Shown here: positions 49,001 to 62,900 of the stretch, piece after piece
How positions within the stretch are numbered: position 1 is the first letter of the stretch
Layout: each line of letters begins with the position of its first letter
DNA from: Dermacentor variabilis
Lineage: Eukaryota; Arthropoda; Arachnida; Ixodida; Ixodidae
Assembly (NCBI RefSeq): GCF_050947875.1
Contig: NW_027460394.1
Span: forward strand, 24,293 to 88,292
DNA length: 64,000 nt
Direction: 5' to 3'
Notes under the pieces: model-generated
Told to the model about the DNA's origin: nothing
Seen by the model: the letters and a program-made list of their open reading frames with translations, nothing else
Databases searched by the model: none
Translations under genes and position numbers: made by a program

Positions 49001-50920
49001 ACGCGCGCGTTCTGCCAAAAGCACCATTTGCATGCATATCGTGTGGTTTTGCAGAAAACTGCGTCCGCGTCTACCAAAAGATGCATGCGCATGCTTAAAA
49101 CGCGCTTTGGCACAAATCCATGTGCGGATGTTAAAAAGAGTAGCATCGGCATGCTTTTCACGTTGTTTGGTAGAAATCCACGCGCGCGTTCTGCCAAAAG
49201 CACCATTTGCATGCCTATCGTGTGGTTTTGCAGAAAACTGCGTCCGCGTCTACCAAAAGATGCATGCGCATGCTTAAAACGCGTTTTGGCACAAATCCAT
49301 GTGCGGGTGCTAAAAAGAGCAGCATCGGCATGCTTTTCACGTCGTTTGGTAGAAATCCACGCGCGCGTTCTGCCAAAAGCACGATTTGCATGCATATCGT
49401 GTGGTTTTGCAGAAAACTGCGTCCGCGTCTACCAAAAGATGCATGCGCATGCTAAAAACGCGTTTTGGCGCAAATCCATGTGCGGATGTTAAAAAGAGCA
49501 GCATCGGCATGCTTTTCACGTCGTTTGGTAGAAATCCACGCGCGCGTTCTTCCAAAAGCACCATTTGCATGCATATCGTGTGGTTTTGCAGAAAACTGCG
49601 TCCGCGTCTACCAAAAGATGCATGCGCATGCTTAAAACGCGTTTTGGCACAAATCCATGTGCGGGTGCTAAAAAGAGCAGCATCGGCATGCTTTTCACGT
49701 CGTTTGGTAGAAATCCACGCGCGCGTTCTGCCAAAAGCACCATTTGCATGCCTATCGTGTGGTTTTGCAGAAAGCTGCGTCCGCGTCTACCAAAAGATGC
49801 ATGCGCATGCTAAAAACGCGTTTTGGCACAAATCCATGTGCGGGTGCTAAAAAGAGCAGCATCGGCATGCTTTTCACGTCGTTTGGTAGAAATCCACGCG
49901 CGCGTTCTGCCAAAAGCACCATTTGCATGCCTATCGTGTGGTTTTGCAGAAAACTGCGTCCGCGTCTACCAAAAGATGCATGCGCATGCTTAAAACGCGT
50001 TTTGGCACAAATCCATGTGCGGGTGCTAAAAAGAGCAGCATCGGCATGCTTTTCACGTCGTTTGGTAGAAATCCACGCGCGCGTTCTGCCAAAAGCACGA
50101 TTTGCATGCATATCGTGTGGTTTTGCAGAAAACTGCGTCCGCGTCTACCAAAAGATGCATGCGCATGCTAAAAGCGCGTTTTGGCACAAATCCATGTGCG
50201 GATGTTAAAAAGAGCAGCATCAGCATGCTTTTCACGTCGTTTGGTAGAAATCCACGCGCGCGTTCTGCCAAAAGCAGCATTTGCATGCATATCGTGTGGT
50301 TTTGCAGAAAACTGCGTCCGCGTCTACCAAAAGATGCATGCGCATGCTTAAAACGCGCTTTGGCACAAATCCATGTGCGGATGTTAAAAAGAGCAGCATC
50401 GGCATGCTTTTCACGTCGTTTGGTAGAAATCCACGCGCGCGTTCTGCAAAAAGCACCATTTGCATGCATATCGTGTGGTTTTGCAGAAAACTGCGTCCGC
50501 GTCTACCAAAAGATGCATGCGCATGCTTAAAACGCGTTTTGGCACAAATCCATGTGCGGGTGCTAAAAAGAGCAGCATCGGCATGCTTTTCACGTCGTTT
50601 GGTAGAAATCCACACGCGCGTTCTGCCAAAAGCACCATTTGCATGCCTATTGTGTGCTTTTGCAGAAAACTGCGTCCGCGTCTACCAAAAGATGCATGCG
50701 CATGCTTAAAACGCGCTTTGGCACAAATCCATGTGCGGATGTTAAAAAGAGCAGCATCGGCATGCTTTTCACGTCGTTTGGTAGAAATCCACGCGCGCGT
50801 TCTGCCAAAAGCACCATTTGCATGCATATCGTGTGGTTTTGCAGAAAACTGCGTCCGCGTCTACCAAAATATGCATGCGCATGCTTAAAACGCGCTTTGG
50901 CACAAATCCATGTGCGGATG
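46046..50920 (+). repeat. Mixed H-type domain
   Basis: About 27 monomers of recognisable types but irregular order. An isolated h5*-h6* pair with the marker deletion lies at about 46168. Segment 48321-48860 resembles 6625-7160 (shared 'cgtcaaccaaaag'), and 49395-50110 resembles 25952-26660. Single-copy substitutions occur, for example 'gtgcggaagtt' (about 47336), 'tgtgggtttgc' (about 47790), 'gcgtccaccaaaag' (about 47996). Very few indels; no gene. Confidence 0.75.
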
Positions 50921-53900
50921 TTAAAAGAGTAGCATCGGCATGCTTTTCACGTTGTTTGGTAGAAATCCACGCGCGCGTTCTGCCAAAAGCACCATTTGCA
51001 TGCCTATCGTGTGGTTTTGCAGAAAACTGCGTCCGCGTCTACCAAAAGATGCATGCGCATGCTTAAAACGCGTTTTGGCACAAATCCATGTGCGGGTGCT
51101 AAAAAGAGCAGCATCGGCATGCTTTTCACGTCGTTTGGTAGAAATCCACGCGCGCGTTCTGCCAAAAGCACGATTTGCATGCATATCGTGTGGTTTTGCA
51201 GAAAACTGCGTCCGCGTCTACCAAAAGATGCATGCGCATGCTAAAAACGCGTTTTGGCACAAATCCATGTGCGGATGTTAAAAAGAGCAGCATCGGCATG
51301 CTTTTCACGTCGTTTGGTAGAAATCCACGCGCGCGTTCTGCCAAAAGCACCATTTGCATGCATATCGTGTGGTTTTGCAGAAAACTGCGTCCGCGTCTAC
51401 CAAAAGATGCATGCGCATGCTTAAAACGCGTTTTGGCACAAATCCATGTGCGGGTGCTAAAAAGAGCAGCATCGGCATGCTTTTCACGTCGTTTGGTAGA
51501 AATCCACGCGCGCGTTCTGCCAAAAGCACCATTTGCATGCCTATCGTGTGGTTTTGCAGAAAACTGCGTCCGCGTCTACCAAAAGATGCATGCGCATGCT
51601 AAAAACGCGTTTTGGCACAAATCCATGTGCGGGTGCTAAAAAGAGCAGCATCGGCATGCTTTTCACGTCGTTTGGTAGAAATCCACGCGCGCGTTCTGCC
51701 AAAAGCACCATTTGCATGCCTATCGTGTGGTTTTGCAGAAAACTGCGTCCGCGTCTACCAAAAGATGCATGCGCATGCTTAAAACGCGTTTTGGCACAAA
51801 TCCATGTGCGGGTGCTAAAAAGAGCAGCATCGGCATGCTTTTCACGTCGTTTGGTAGAAATCCACGCGCGCGTTCTGCCAAAAGCACGATTTGCATGCAT
51901 ATCGTGTGGTTTTGCAGAAAACTGCGTCCGCGTCTACCAAAAGATGCATGCGCATGCTAAAACGCGTTTTGGCACAAATCCATGTGCGGATGTTAAAAAG
52001 AGCAGCATCGGCATGCTTTTCACGTCGTTTGGTAGTAATCCACGCGCGCGTTCTGCCAAAAGCAGCATTTGCATGCATATCGTGTGGTTTTGCAGAAAAC
52101 TGCGTCCGCGTCTACCAAAAGATGCATGCGCATGCTTAAAACGCGTTTTGGCACAAATCCATGTGCGGGTGCTAAAAAGAGCAGCATCGGCATGCTTTTC
52201 ACGTCGTTTGGTAGAAATCCACACGCGCGTTCTGCAAAAGCACCATTTGGATGCCTATTGTGTGGTTTTGCAGAAAACTGCGTCCGCGTCTACCAAAAGA
52301 TGCATGCGCATGCTTAAAACGCGCTTGGCACAAATCCATGTGCGGATGTTAAAAAGAGCAGCATCGGCATGCTTTTCACGTCGTTTGGTAGAAATCCACG
52401 CGCGCGTTCTGCCAAAAGCACCATTTGCATGCATATCGTGTGGTTTTGCAGAAAACTGCGTCCGCGTCTACCAAAAGATGCATGCGCATGCTTAAAACGC
52501 GCTTTGGCACAAATCCATGTGCGGATGTTAAAAGGAGCAGCATCGGTATGCTTTTCACGTTGTTTGGTAGAAATCCACGCGCGCGTTCTGCCAAAAGCAC
52601 CATTTGCATGCCTATCGTGTGGTTTTGCAGAAAACTGCGTCCGCGTCTACCAAAAGATGCATGCGCATGCTAAAAACGCGTTTTGGCACAAATCCATGTG
52701 CGGGTGCTAAAAAGAGCAGCATCGGCATGCTTTTCACGTTGTTTGGTAGAAATCCACGCGCGCGTTCTGCCAAAAGCACCATTTGCTGCCTATCGTGTGG
52801 TTTTGCAGGAAACTGCGTCCGCGTCTACCAAAAGATGCATGCGCATGCTTAAAACGCGCTTTGGCACAAATCCATGTGCGGATGCTAAAAAGAGCAGCAT
52901 CGGCATGCTTTTCACGTCGTTTGGTAGAAATCCACGCGCGCGTTCTGCCAAAAGCACGATTTGCATGCATATCGTGTGGTTTTGCAGAAAACTGCGTCCG
53001 CGTCTACCAAAAGATGCATGCGCATGCTAAAAACGCGTTTTGGCACAAATCCATGTGCGGATGTTAAAAAGAGCAGCATCGGCATGCTTTTCACGTCGTT
53101 TGGTAGAAATCCACGCGCGCGTTCTGCCAAAAGCACCATTTGCATGCATATCGTGTGGTTTTGCAGAAAACTGCGTCCGCGTCTACCAAAAGATGCATGC
53201 GCATGCTTAAAACGCGTTTTGGCACAAATCCATGTGCGGGTGCTAAAAAGAGCAGCATCGGCATGCTTTTCACGTCGTTTGGTAGAAATCCACACGCGCG
53301 TTCTGCCAAAAGCACCATTTGCATGCCTATTGTGTGGTTTTGCAGAAAACTGCGTCCGCGTCTATCAAAAGATGCATGCGCATGCTTAAAACGCGCTTTG
53401 GCACAAATCCATGTGCGGATGTTTAAAAGAGCAGCATCGGCATGCTTTTCACGTCGTTTGGTAGAAATCCACGCGCGCGTTCTGCCAAAAGCACCATTTG
53501 CATGCATATCGTGTGGTTTTGCAGAAAACTGCGTCCGCGTCTACCAAAAGATGCATGCGCATGCTTAAAACGCGCTTTGGCACAAATCCATGTGCGGATG
53601 TTAAAAAGAGTAGCATCGGCATGCTTTTCACGTTGTTTGGTAGAAATCCACGCGCGCGTTCTGCCAAAAGCACCATTTGCATGCCTATCGTGTGGTTTTG
53701 CAGAAAACTGCGTCCGCGTCTACCAAAAGATGCATGCGCATGCTTAAAACGCGCTTTGGCACAAATCCATGTGCGGATGCTAAAAAGAGCAGCATCGGCA
53801 TGCTTTTCACGTCGTTTGGTAGAAATCCACGCGCGCGTTCTGCCAAAAGCACGATTTGCATGCATATCGTATGGTTTTGCAGAAAACTGCGTCCGCGTCT

Positions 53901-56900
53901 ACCAAAAGATGCATGCGCATGCTTAAAACGCGTTTTGGCACAAATCCATGTGCGGGTGCTAAAAAGAGCAGCATCGGCATGCTTTTCACGTCGTTTGGTA
54001 GAAATCCACGCGCGCGTTCTGCCAAAAGCACCATTTGCATGCATATCGTGTGGTTTTGCAGAAAACTGCGTCCGCGTCTACCAAAAGATGCATGCGCATG
54101 CTAAAAACGCGTTTTGGCACAAATCCATGTGCGGATGTTAAAAAGAGCAGCATCGGCATGCTTTTCACGTCGTTTGGTAGAAATCCACGCGCGCGTTCTG
54201 CCAAAGCACCATTTGCATGCATATCGTGTGGTTTTGCAGAAAACTGCGTCCGCGTCTACCAAAAGATGCATGCGCATGCATAAAACGCGTTTTGGCACAA
54301 ATCCATGTGCGGATGCTAAAAAGAGCAGCATCGGCATGCTTTTCACGTCATTTGGTAGAAATCCACGCGCGCGTTCTGCCAAAAGCACCATTTGCATGCC
54401 TATCGTGTGGTTTTGCAGAAAACTGCGTCCGCGTCTACCAAAAGATGCATGCGCATGCTTAAAACGCGTTTTGGCACAAATCCATGTGCGGGTGCTAAAA
54501 AGAGCAGCATCGGCATGCTTTTCACGTCGTTTGGTAGAAATCCACGCGCGCGTTCTGCCAAAAGCACGATTTGCATGCATATCGTGTGGTTTTGCAGAAA
54601 ACTGCGTCCGCGTCTACCAAAAGATGCATGCGCATGCTAAAAACGCGTTTTGGCACAAATCCATGTGCGGATGTTAAAAAGAGCAGCATCGGCATGCTTT
54701 TCACGTCGTTTGGTAGAAATCCACGCGCGCGTTCTGCCAAAAGCACCATTTGCATGCATATCGTGTGGTTTTGCAGAAAACTGCGTCCGCGTCTACCAAA
54801 AGATGCATGCGCATGCTTAAAACGCGTTTTGGCACAAATCCATGTGCGGGTGCTAAAAAGAGCAGCATCGGCATGCTTTTCACGTCGTTTGGTAGAAATC
54901 CACGCGCGCGTTCTGCCAAAAGCACCATTTGCATGCCTATCGTGTGGTTTTGCAGAAAACTGCGTCCGCGTCTACCAAAAGATGCATGCGCATGCTAAAA
55001 CGCGTTTTGGCACAAATCCATGTGCGGGTGCTAAAAAGAGCAGCATCGGCATGCTTTTCACGTCGTTTGGTAGAAATCCACGCGCGCGTTCTGCCAAAAG
55101 CACCATTTGCATGCCTATCGTGTGGTTTTGCAGAAAACTGCGTCCGCGTCTACCAAAAGATGCATGCGCATGCTTAAAACGCGTTTTGGCACAAATCCAT
55201 GTGCGGGTGCTAAAAAGAGCAGCATCGGCATGCTTTTCACGTCGTTTGGTAGAAATCCACACGCGCGTTCTGCCAAAAGCACCATTTGCATGCCTATTGT
55301 GTGGTTTTGCAGAAAACTGCGTCCGCGTCTACCAAAAGATGCATGCGCATGCTTAAAACGCGCTTTGGCACAAATCCATGTGCGGATGTTAAAAAGAGCA
55401 GCATCGGCATGCTTTTCACGTCGTTTGGTAGAAATCCACGCGCGCGTTCTGCCAAAAGCACCATTTGCATGCATATCGTGTGGTTTTGCAGAAAACTGCG
55501 TCCGCGTCTACCAAAAGATGCATGCGCATGCTTAAAACGCGCTTTGGCACAAATCCATGTGCGGATGTTAAAAAGAGTAGCATCGGCATGCTTTTCACGT
55601 TGTTTGGTAGAAATCCACGCGCGCGTTCTGCCAAAAGCACCATTTGCATGCCTATCGTGTGGTTTTGCAGAAAACTGCGTCCGCGTCTACCAAAAGATGC
55701 ATGCGCATGCTTAAAACGCGCTTTGGCACAAATCCATGTGCGGGTGCTAAAAAGAGCAGCATCGGCATGCTTTTCACGTCGTTTGGTAGAAATCCACGCG
55801 CGCGTTCTGCCAAAAGCACCATTTGCATGCCTATCGTGTGGTTTTGCAGAAAACTGCGTCCGCGTCTACCAAAAGATGCATGCGCATGCTTAAAACGCGT
55901 TTTGGCACAAATCCATGTGCGGGTGCTAAAAAGAGCAGCATCGGCATGCTTTTCACGTCGTTTGGTAGAAATCCACGCGCGCGTTCTGCCAAAAGCACGA
56001 TTTGCATGCATATCGTGTGGTTTTGCAGAAAACTGCGTCCGCGTCTACCAAAAGATGCATGCGCATGCTTAAAACGCGTTTTGGCACAAATCCATGTGCG
56101 GGTGCTAAAAAGAGCAGCATCGGCATGCTTTTCACGTCGTTTGGTAGAAATCCACGCGCGCGTTCTGCCAAAAGCACCATTTGCATGCATATCGTGTGGT
56201 TTTGCAGAAAACTGCGTCCGCGTCTACCAAAAGATGCATGCGCATGCTAAAAACGCGTTTTGGCACAAATCCATGTGCGGATGTTAAAAAGAGCAGCATC
56301 GGCATGCTTTTCACGTCGTTTGGTAGAAATCCACGCGCGCGTTCTGCCAAAAGCACCATTTGCATGCATATCGTGTGGTTTTGCAGAAAACTGCGTCCGC
56401 GTCTACCAAAAGATGCATGCGCATGCATAAAACGCGTTTTGGCACAAATCCATGTGCGGATGTTAAAAAGAGCAGCATCGGCATGCTTTTCACGTCGTTT
56501 GGTAGAAATCCACGCGCGCGTTCTGCCAAAAGCACCATTTGCATGCCTATCGTGTGGTTTTGCAGAAAACTGCGTCCGCGTCTACCAAAAGATGCATGCG
56601 CATGCTTAAAACGCGTTTTGGCACAAATCCATGTGCGGGTGCTAAAAAGAGCAGCATCGGCATGCTTTTCACGTCGTTTGGTAGAAATCCACGCGCGCGT
56701 TCTGCCAAAAGCACGATTTGCATGCATATCGTGTGGTTTTGCAGAAAACTGCGTCCGCGTCTACCAAAAGATGCATGCGCATGCTAAAACGCGTTTTGGC
56801 ACAAATCCATGTGCGGATGTTAAAAAGAGCAGCATCGGCATGCTTTTCACGTCGTTTGGTAGAAATCCACGCGCGCGTTCTGCCAAAAGCACCATTTGCA

Positions 56901-59900
56901 TGCATATCGTGTGGTTTTGCAGAAAACTGCGTCCGCGTCTACCAAAAGATGCATGCGCATGCTTAAAACGCGTTTTGGCACAAATCCATGTGCGGGTGCT
57001 AAAAAGAGCAGCATCGGCATGCTTTTCACGTCGTTGGTAGAAATCCACGCGCGCGTTCTGCCAAAAGCACCATTTGCATGCCTATCGTGTGGTTTTGCAG
57101 AAAACTGCGTCCGCGTCTACCAAAAGATGCATGCGCATGCTAAAAACGCGTTTTGGCACAAATCCATGTGCGGGTGCTAAAAAGAGCAGCATCGGCATGC
57201 TTTTCACGTCGTTTGGTAGAAATCCACGCGCGCGTTCTGCCAAAAGCACCATTTGCATGCCTATCGTGTGGTTTTGCAGAAAACTGCGTCCGCGTCTACC
57301 AAAAGATGCATGCGCATGCTTAAAACGCGTTTTGGCACAAATCCATGTGCGGATGTTAAAAAGAGCAGCATCGGCATGCTTTTCACGTCGTTTGGTAGAA
57401 ATCCACGCGCGCGTTCTGCCAAAAGCACGATTTGCATGCATATCGTGTGGTTTTGCAGAAAACTGCGTCCGCGTCTACCAAAAGATGCATGCGCATGCTA
57501 AAAACGCGTTTTGGCACAAATCCATGTGCGGATGTTAAAAAGAGCAGCATCGGCATGCTTTTCACGTCGTTTGGTAGAAATCCACGCGCGCGTTCTGCCA
57601 AAAGCAGCATTTGCATGCATATCGTGTGGTTTTGCAGAAAACTGCGTCCGCGTCTACCAAAAGATGCATGCGCATGCTTAAAACGCGTTTTGGCACAAAT
57701 CCATGTGCGGGTGCTAAAAAGAGCAGCATCGGCATGCTTTTCACGTCGTTTGGTAGAAATCCACGCGCGCGTTCTGCCAAAAGCACCATTTGCATGCATA
57801 TCGTGTGGTTTTGCAGAAAACTGCGTCCGCGTCTACCAAAAGATGCATGCGCATGCTTAAAACGCGCTTTGGCACAAATCCATGTGCGGATGTTAAAAAG
57901 GAGCAGCATCGGTATGCTTTTCACGTTGTTTGGTAGAAATCCACGCGCGCGTTCTGCCAAAAGCACCATTTGCATGCCTATCGTGTGGTTTTGCAGAAAA
58001 CTGCGTCCGCGTCTACCAAAAGATGCATGCGCATGCTAAAACGCGTTTTGGCACAAATCCATGTGCGGGTGCTAAAAAGAGCAGCATCGGCATGCTTTTC
58101 ACGTTGTTTGGTAGAAATCCACGCGCGCGTTCTGCCAAAAGCACCATTTGCTGCCTATCGTGTGGTTTTGCAGGAAACTGCGTCCGCGTCTACCAAAAGA
58201 TGCATGCGCATGCTTAAAACGCGCTTTGGCACAAATCCATGTGCGGATGCTAAAAAGAGCAGCATCGGCATGCTTTTCACGTCGTTTGGTAGAAATCCAC
58301 GCGCGCGTTCTGCCAAAAGCACGATTTGCATGCATATCGTGTGGTTTTGCAGAAAACTGCGTCCGCGTCTACCAAAAGATGCATGCGCATGCTAAAAACG
58401 CGTTTTGGCACAAATCCATGTGCGGATGTTAAAAAGAGCAGCATCGGCATGCTTTTCACGTCGTTTGGTAGAAATCCACGCGCGCGTTCTGCCAAAAGCA
58501 CCATTTGCATGCATATCGTGTGGTTTTGCAGAAAACTGCGTCCGCGTCTACCAAAAGATGCATGCGCATGCTTAAAACGCGTTTTGGCACAAATCCATGT
58601 GCGGGTGCTAAAAAGAGCAGCATCGGCATGCTTTTCACGTCGTTTGGTAGAAATCCACACGCGCGTTCTGCCAAAAGCACCATTTGCATGCCTATTGTGT
58701 GGTTTTGCAGAAAACTGCGTCCGCGTCTATCAAAAGATGCATGCGCATGCTTAAAACGCGCTTTGGCACAAATCCATGTGCGGATGTTTAAAAGAGCAGC
58801 ATCGGCATGCTTTTCACGTCGTTTGGTAGAAATCCACGCGCGCATTCTGCCAAAAGCACCATTTGCATGCATATCGTGTGGTTTTGCAGAAAACTGCGTC
58901 CGCGTCTACAAAAGATGCATGCGCATGCTTAAAACGCGCTTTGGCACAAATCCATGTGCGGATGTTAAAAAGAGTAGCATCGGCATGCTTTTCACGTTGT
59001 TTGGTAGAAATCCACGCGCGCGTTCTGCCAAAAGCACCATTTGCATGCCTATCGTGTGGTTTTGCAGAAAACTGCGTCCGCGTCTACCAAAAGATGCATG
59101 CGCATGCTTAAAACGCGCTTTGGCACAAATCCATGTGCGGGTGCTAAAAAGAGCAGCATCGGCATGCTTTTCACGTCGTTTGGTAGAAATCCACGCGCGC
59201 GTTCTGCCAAAAGCACCATTTGCATGCCTATCGTGTGGTTTTGCAGAAAACTGCGTCCGCGTCTACCAAAAGATGCATGCGCATGCTTAAAACGCGTTTT
59301 GGCACAAATCCATGTGCGGGTGCTAAAAAGAGCAGCATCGGCATGCTTTTCACGTCGTTTGGTAGAAATCCACGCGCGCGTTCTGCCAAAAGCACGATTT
59401 GCATGCATATCGTGTGGTTTTGCAGAAAACTGCGTCCGCGTCTACCAAAAGATGCATGCGCATGCTTAAAACGCGTTTTGGCACAAATCCATGTGCGGGT
59501 GCTAAAAAGAGCAGCATCGGCATGCTTTTCACGTCGTTTGGTAGAAATCCACGCGCGCGTTCTGCCAAAAGCACCATTTGCATGCATATCGTGTGGTTTT
59601 GCAGAAAACTGCGTCCGCGTCTACCAAAAGATGCATGCGCATGCTAAAAACGCGTTTTGGCACAAATCCATGTGCGGATGTTAAAAAGAGCAGCATCGCA
59701 TGCTTTTCACGTCGTTTGGTAGAAATCCACGCGCGCGTTCTGCCAAAAGCACCATTTGCATGCATATCGTGTGGTTTTGCAGAAAACTGCGTCCGCGTCT
59801 ACCAAAAGATGCATGCGCATGCATAAAACGCGTTTTGGCACAAATCCATGTGCGGATGTTAAAAAGAGCAGCATCGGCATGCTTTTCACGTCGTTTGGTA

Positions 59901-62900
59901 GAAATCCACGCGCGCGTTCTGCCAAAAGCACCATTTGCATGCCTATCGTGTGGTTTTGCAGAAAACTGCGTCCGCGTCTACCAAAAGATGCATGCGCATG
60001 CTTAAAACGCGTTTTGGCACAAATCCATGTGCGGGTGCTAAAAAGAGCAGCATCGGCATGCTTTTCACGTCGTTTGGTAGAAATCCACGCGCGCGTTCTG
60101 CCAAAAGCACGATTTGCATGCATATCGTGTGGTTTTGCAGAAAACTGCGTCCGCGTCTACCAAAAGATGCATGCGCATGCTAAAAACGCGTTTTGGCACA
60201 AATCCATGTGCGGATGTTAAAAAGAGCAGCATCGGCATGCTTTTCACGTCGTTTGGTAGAAATCCACGCGCGCGTTCTGCCAAAAGCACCATTTGCATGC
60301 ATATCGTGTGGTTTTGCAGAAAACTGCGTCCGCGTCTACCAAAAGATGCATGCGCATGCTTAAAACGCGTTTTGGCACAAATCCATGTGCGGGTGCTAAA
60401 AGAGCAGCATCGGCATGCTTTTCACGTCGTTGGGTAGAAATCCACGCGCGCGTTCTGCCAAAAGCACCATTTGCATGCCTATCGTGTGGTTTTGCAGAAA
60501 ACTGCGTCCGCGTCTACCAAAAGATGCATGCGCATGCTAAAAACGCGTTTTGGCACAAATCCATGTGCGGGTGCTAAAAAGAGCAGCATCGGCATGCTTT
60601 TCACGTCGTTTGGTAGAAATCCACGCGCGCGTTCTGCCAAAAGCACCATTTGCATGCCTATCGTGTGGTTTTGCAGAAAACTGCGTCCGCGTCTACCAAA
60701 AGATGCATGCGCATGCTTAAAACGCGTTTTGGCACAAATCCATGTGCGGATGTTAAAAAGAGCAGCATCGGCATGCTTTTCACGTCGTTTGGTAGAAATC
60801 CACGCGCGCGTTCTGCCAAAAGCACGATTTGCATGCATATCGTGTGGTTTTGCAGAAAACTGCGTCCGCGTCTACCAAAAGATGCATGCGCATGCTAAAA
60901 ACGCGTTTTGGCACAAATCCATGTGCGGATGTTAAAAAGAGCAGCATCGGCATGCTTTTCACGTCGTTTGGTAGAAATCCACGCGCGCGTTCTGCCAAAA
61001 GCAGCATTTGCATGCATATCGTGTGGTTTTGCAGAAAACTGCGTCCGCGTCTACCAAAAGATGCATGCGCATGCTTAAAACGCGTTTTGGCACAAATCCA
61101 TGTGCGGGTGCTAAAAGAGCAGCATCGGCATGCTTTTCACGTCGTTTGGTAGAAATCCACACGCGCGTTCTGCCAAAAGCACCATTTGGATGCCTATTGT
61201 GTGGTTTTGCAGAAAACTGCGTCCGCGTCTACCAAAAGATGCATGCGCATGCTTAAAACGCGCTTTGGCACAAATCCATGTGCGGATGTTAAAAAGAGCA
61301 GCATCGGCATGCTTTTCACGTCGTTTGGTAGAAATCCACGCGCGCGTTCTGCCAAAAGCACCATTTGCATGCATATCGTGTGGTTTTGCAGAAAACTGCG
61401 TCCGCGTCTACCAAAAGATGCATGCGCATGCATAAAACGCGTTTGGCACAAATCCATGTGCGGGTGCTAAAAAGAGCAGCATCGGCATGCTTTTCACGTC
61501 GTTTGGTAGAAATCCACGCGCGCGTTCTGCCAAAAGCACCATTTGCATGCATATCGTGTGGTTTTGCAGAAAACTGCGTCCGCGTCTACCAAAAGATGCA
61601 TGCGCATGCTTAAAACGCGTTTTGGCACAAATCCATGTGCGGGTGCTAAAAAGAGCTGCATCGGCATGCTTTTCACGTCGTTTGGTAGAAATCCACGCGC
61701 GCGTTCTGCCAAAAGCACCATTTGCATGCATATCGTGTGGTTTTGCAGAAAACTGCGTCCGCGTCTACCAAAAGATGCATGCGCATGCTAAAAACGCGTT
61801 TTGGCACAAATCCATGTGCGGATGTTAAAAAGAGCAGCATCGGCATGCTTTTCACGTCGTTTGGTAGAAATCCACGCGCGCGTTCTTCCAAAAGCACCAT
61901 TTGCATGCATATCGTGTGGTTTTGCAGAAACTGCGTCCGCGTCTACCAAAAGATGCATGCGCATGCTTAAAACGCGTTTTGGCACAAATCCATGTGCGGG
62001 TGCTAAAAAGAGCAGCATCGGCATGCTTTTCACGTCGTTTGGTAGAAATCCACGCGCGCGTTCTGCCAAAAGCACCATTTGCATGCCTATCGTGTGGTTT
62101 TGCAGAAAACTGCGTCCGCGTCTACCAAAAGATGCATGCGCATGCTAAAAACGCGTTTTGGCACAAATCCATGTGCGGGTGCTAAAAAGAGCAGCATCGG
62201 CATGCTTTTCACGTCGTTTGGTAGAAATCCACGCGCGCGTTCTGCCAAAAGCACCATTCGCATGCCTATCGTGTGGTTTTGCAGAAAACTGCGTCCGCGT
62301 CTACCAAAAGATGCATGCGCATGCTTAAAACGCGTTTTGCACAAATCCATGTGCGGATGTTAAAAGAGCAGCATCGGCATGCTTTTCACGTCGTTTGGTA
62401 GAAATCCACACGCGCGTTCTGCCAAAAGCACCATTTGCATGCCTATTGTGTGCTTTTGCAGAAAACTGCGTCCGCGTCTACCAAAAGATGCATGCGCATG
62501 CTTAAAACGCGCTTTGGCACAAATCCATGTGCGGATGTTAAAAAGAGCAGCATCGGCATGCTTTTCACGTCGTTTGGTAGAAATCCACGCGCGCGTTCTG
62601 CCAAAAGCACCATTTGCATGCATATCGTGTGGTTTTGCAGAAAACTGCGTCCGCGTCTACCAAAAGATGCATGCGCATGCTTAAAACGCGCTTTGGCACA
62701 AATCCATGTGCGGATGTTAAAAAGAGTAGCATCGGCATGCTTTTCACGTTGTTTGGTAGAAATCCACGCGCGCGTTCTGCCAAAAGCACCATTTGCATGC
62801 CTATCGTGTGGTTTTGCAGAAAACTGCGTCCGCGTCTACCAAAAGATGCATGCGCATGCTTAAAACGCGTTTTGGCACAAATCCATGTGCGGGTGCTAAA

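Noticed and set aside
51533..52495. Longest open frame (320 codons), Cys/Arg-rich, as a possible repeat protein gene
   Set aside because: It is a translation of satellite monomers in shifting frames, made long by one-base losses near 51960 and 52235. Corresponding monomers elsewhere have a stop. It has no promoter, no codon-position bias and no domain.
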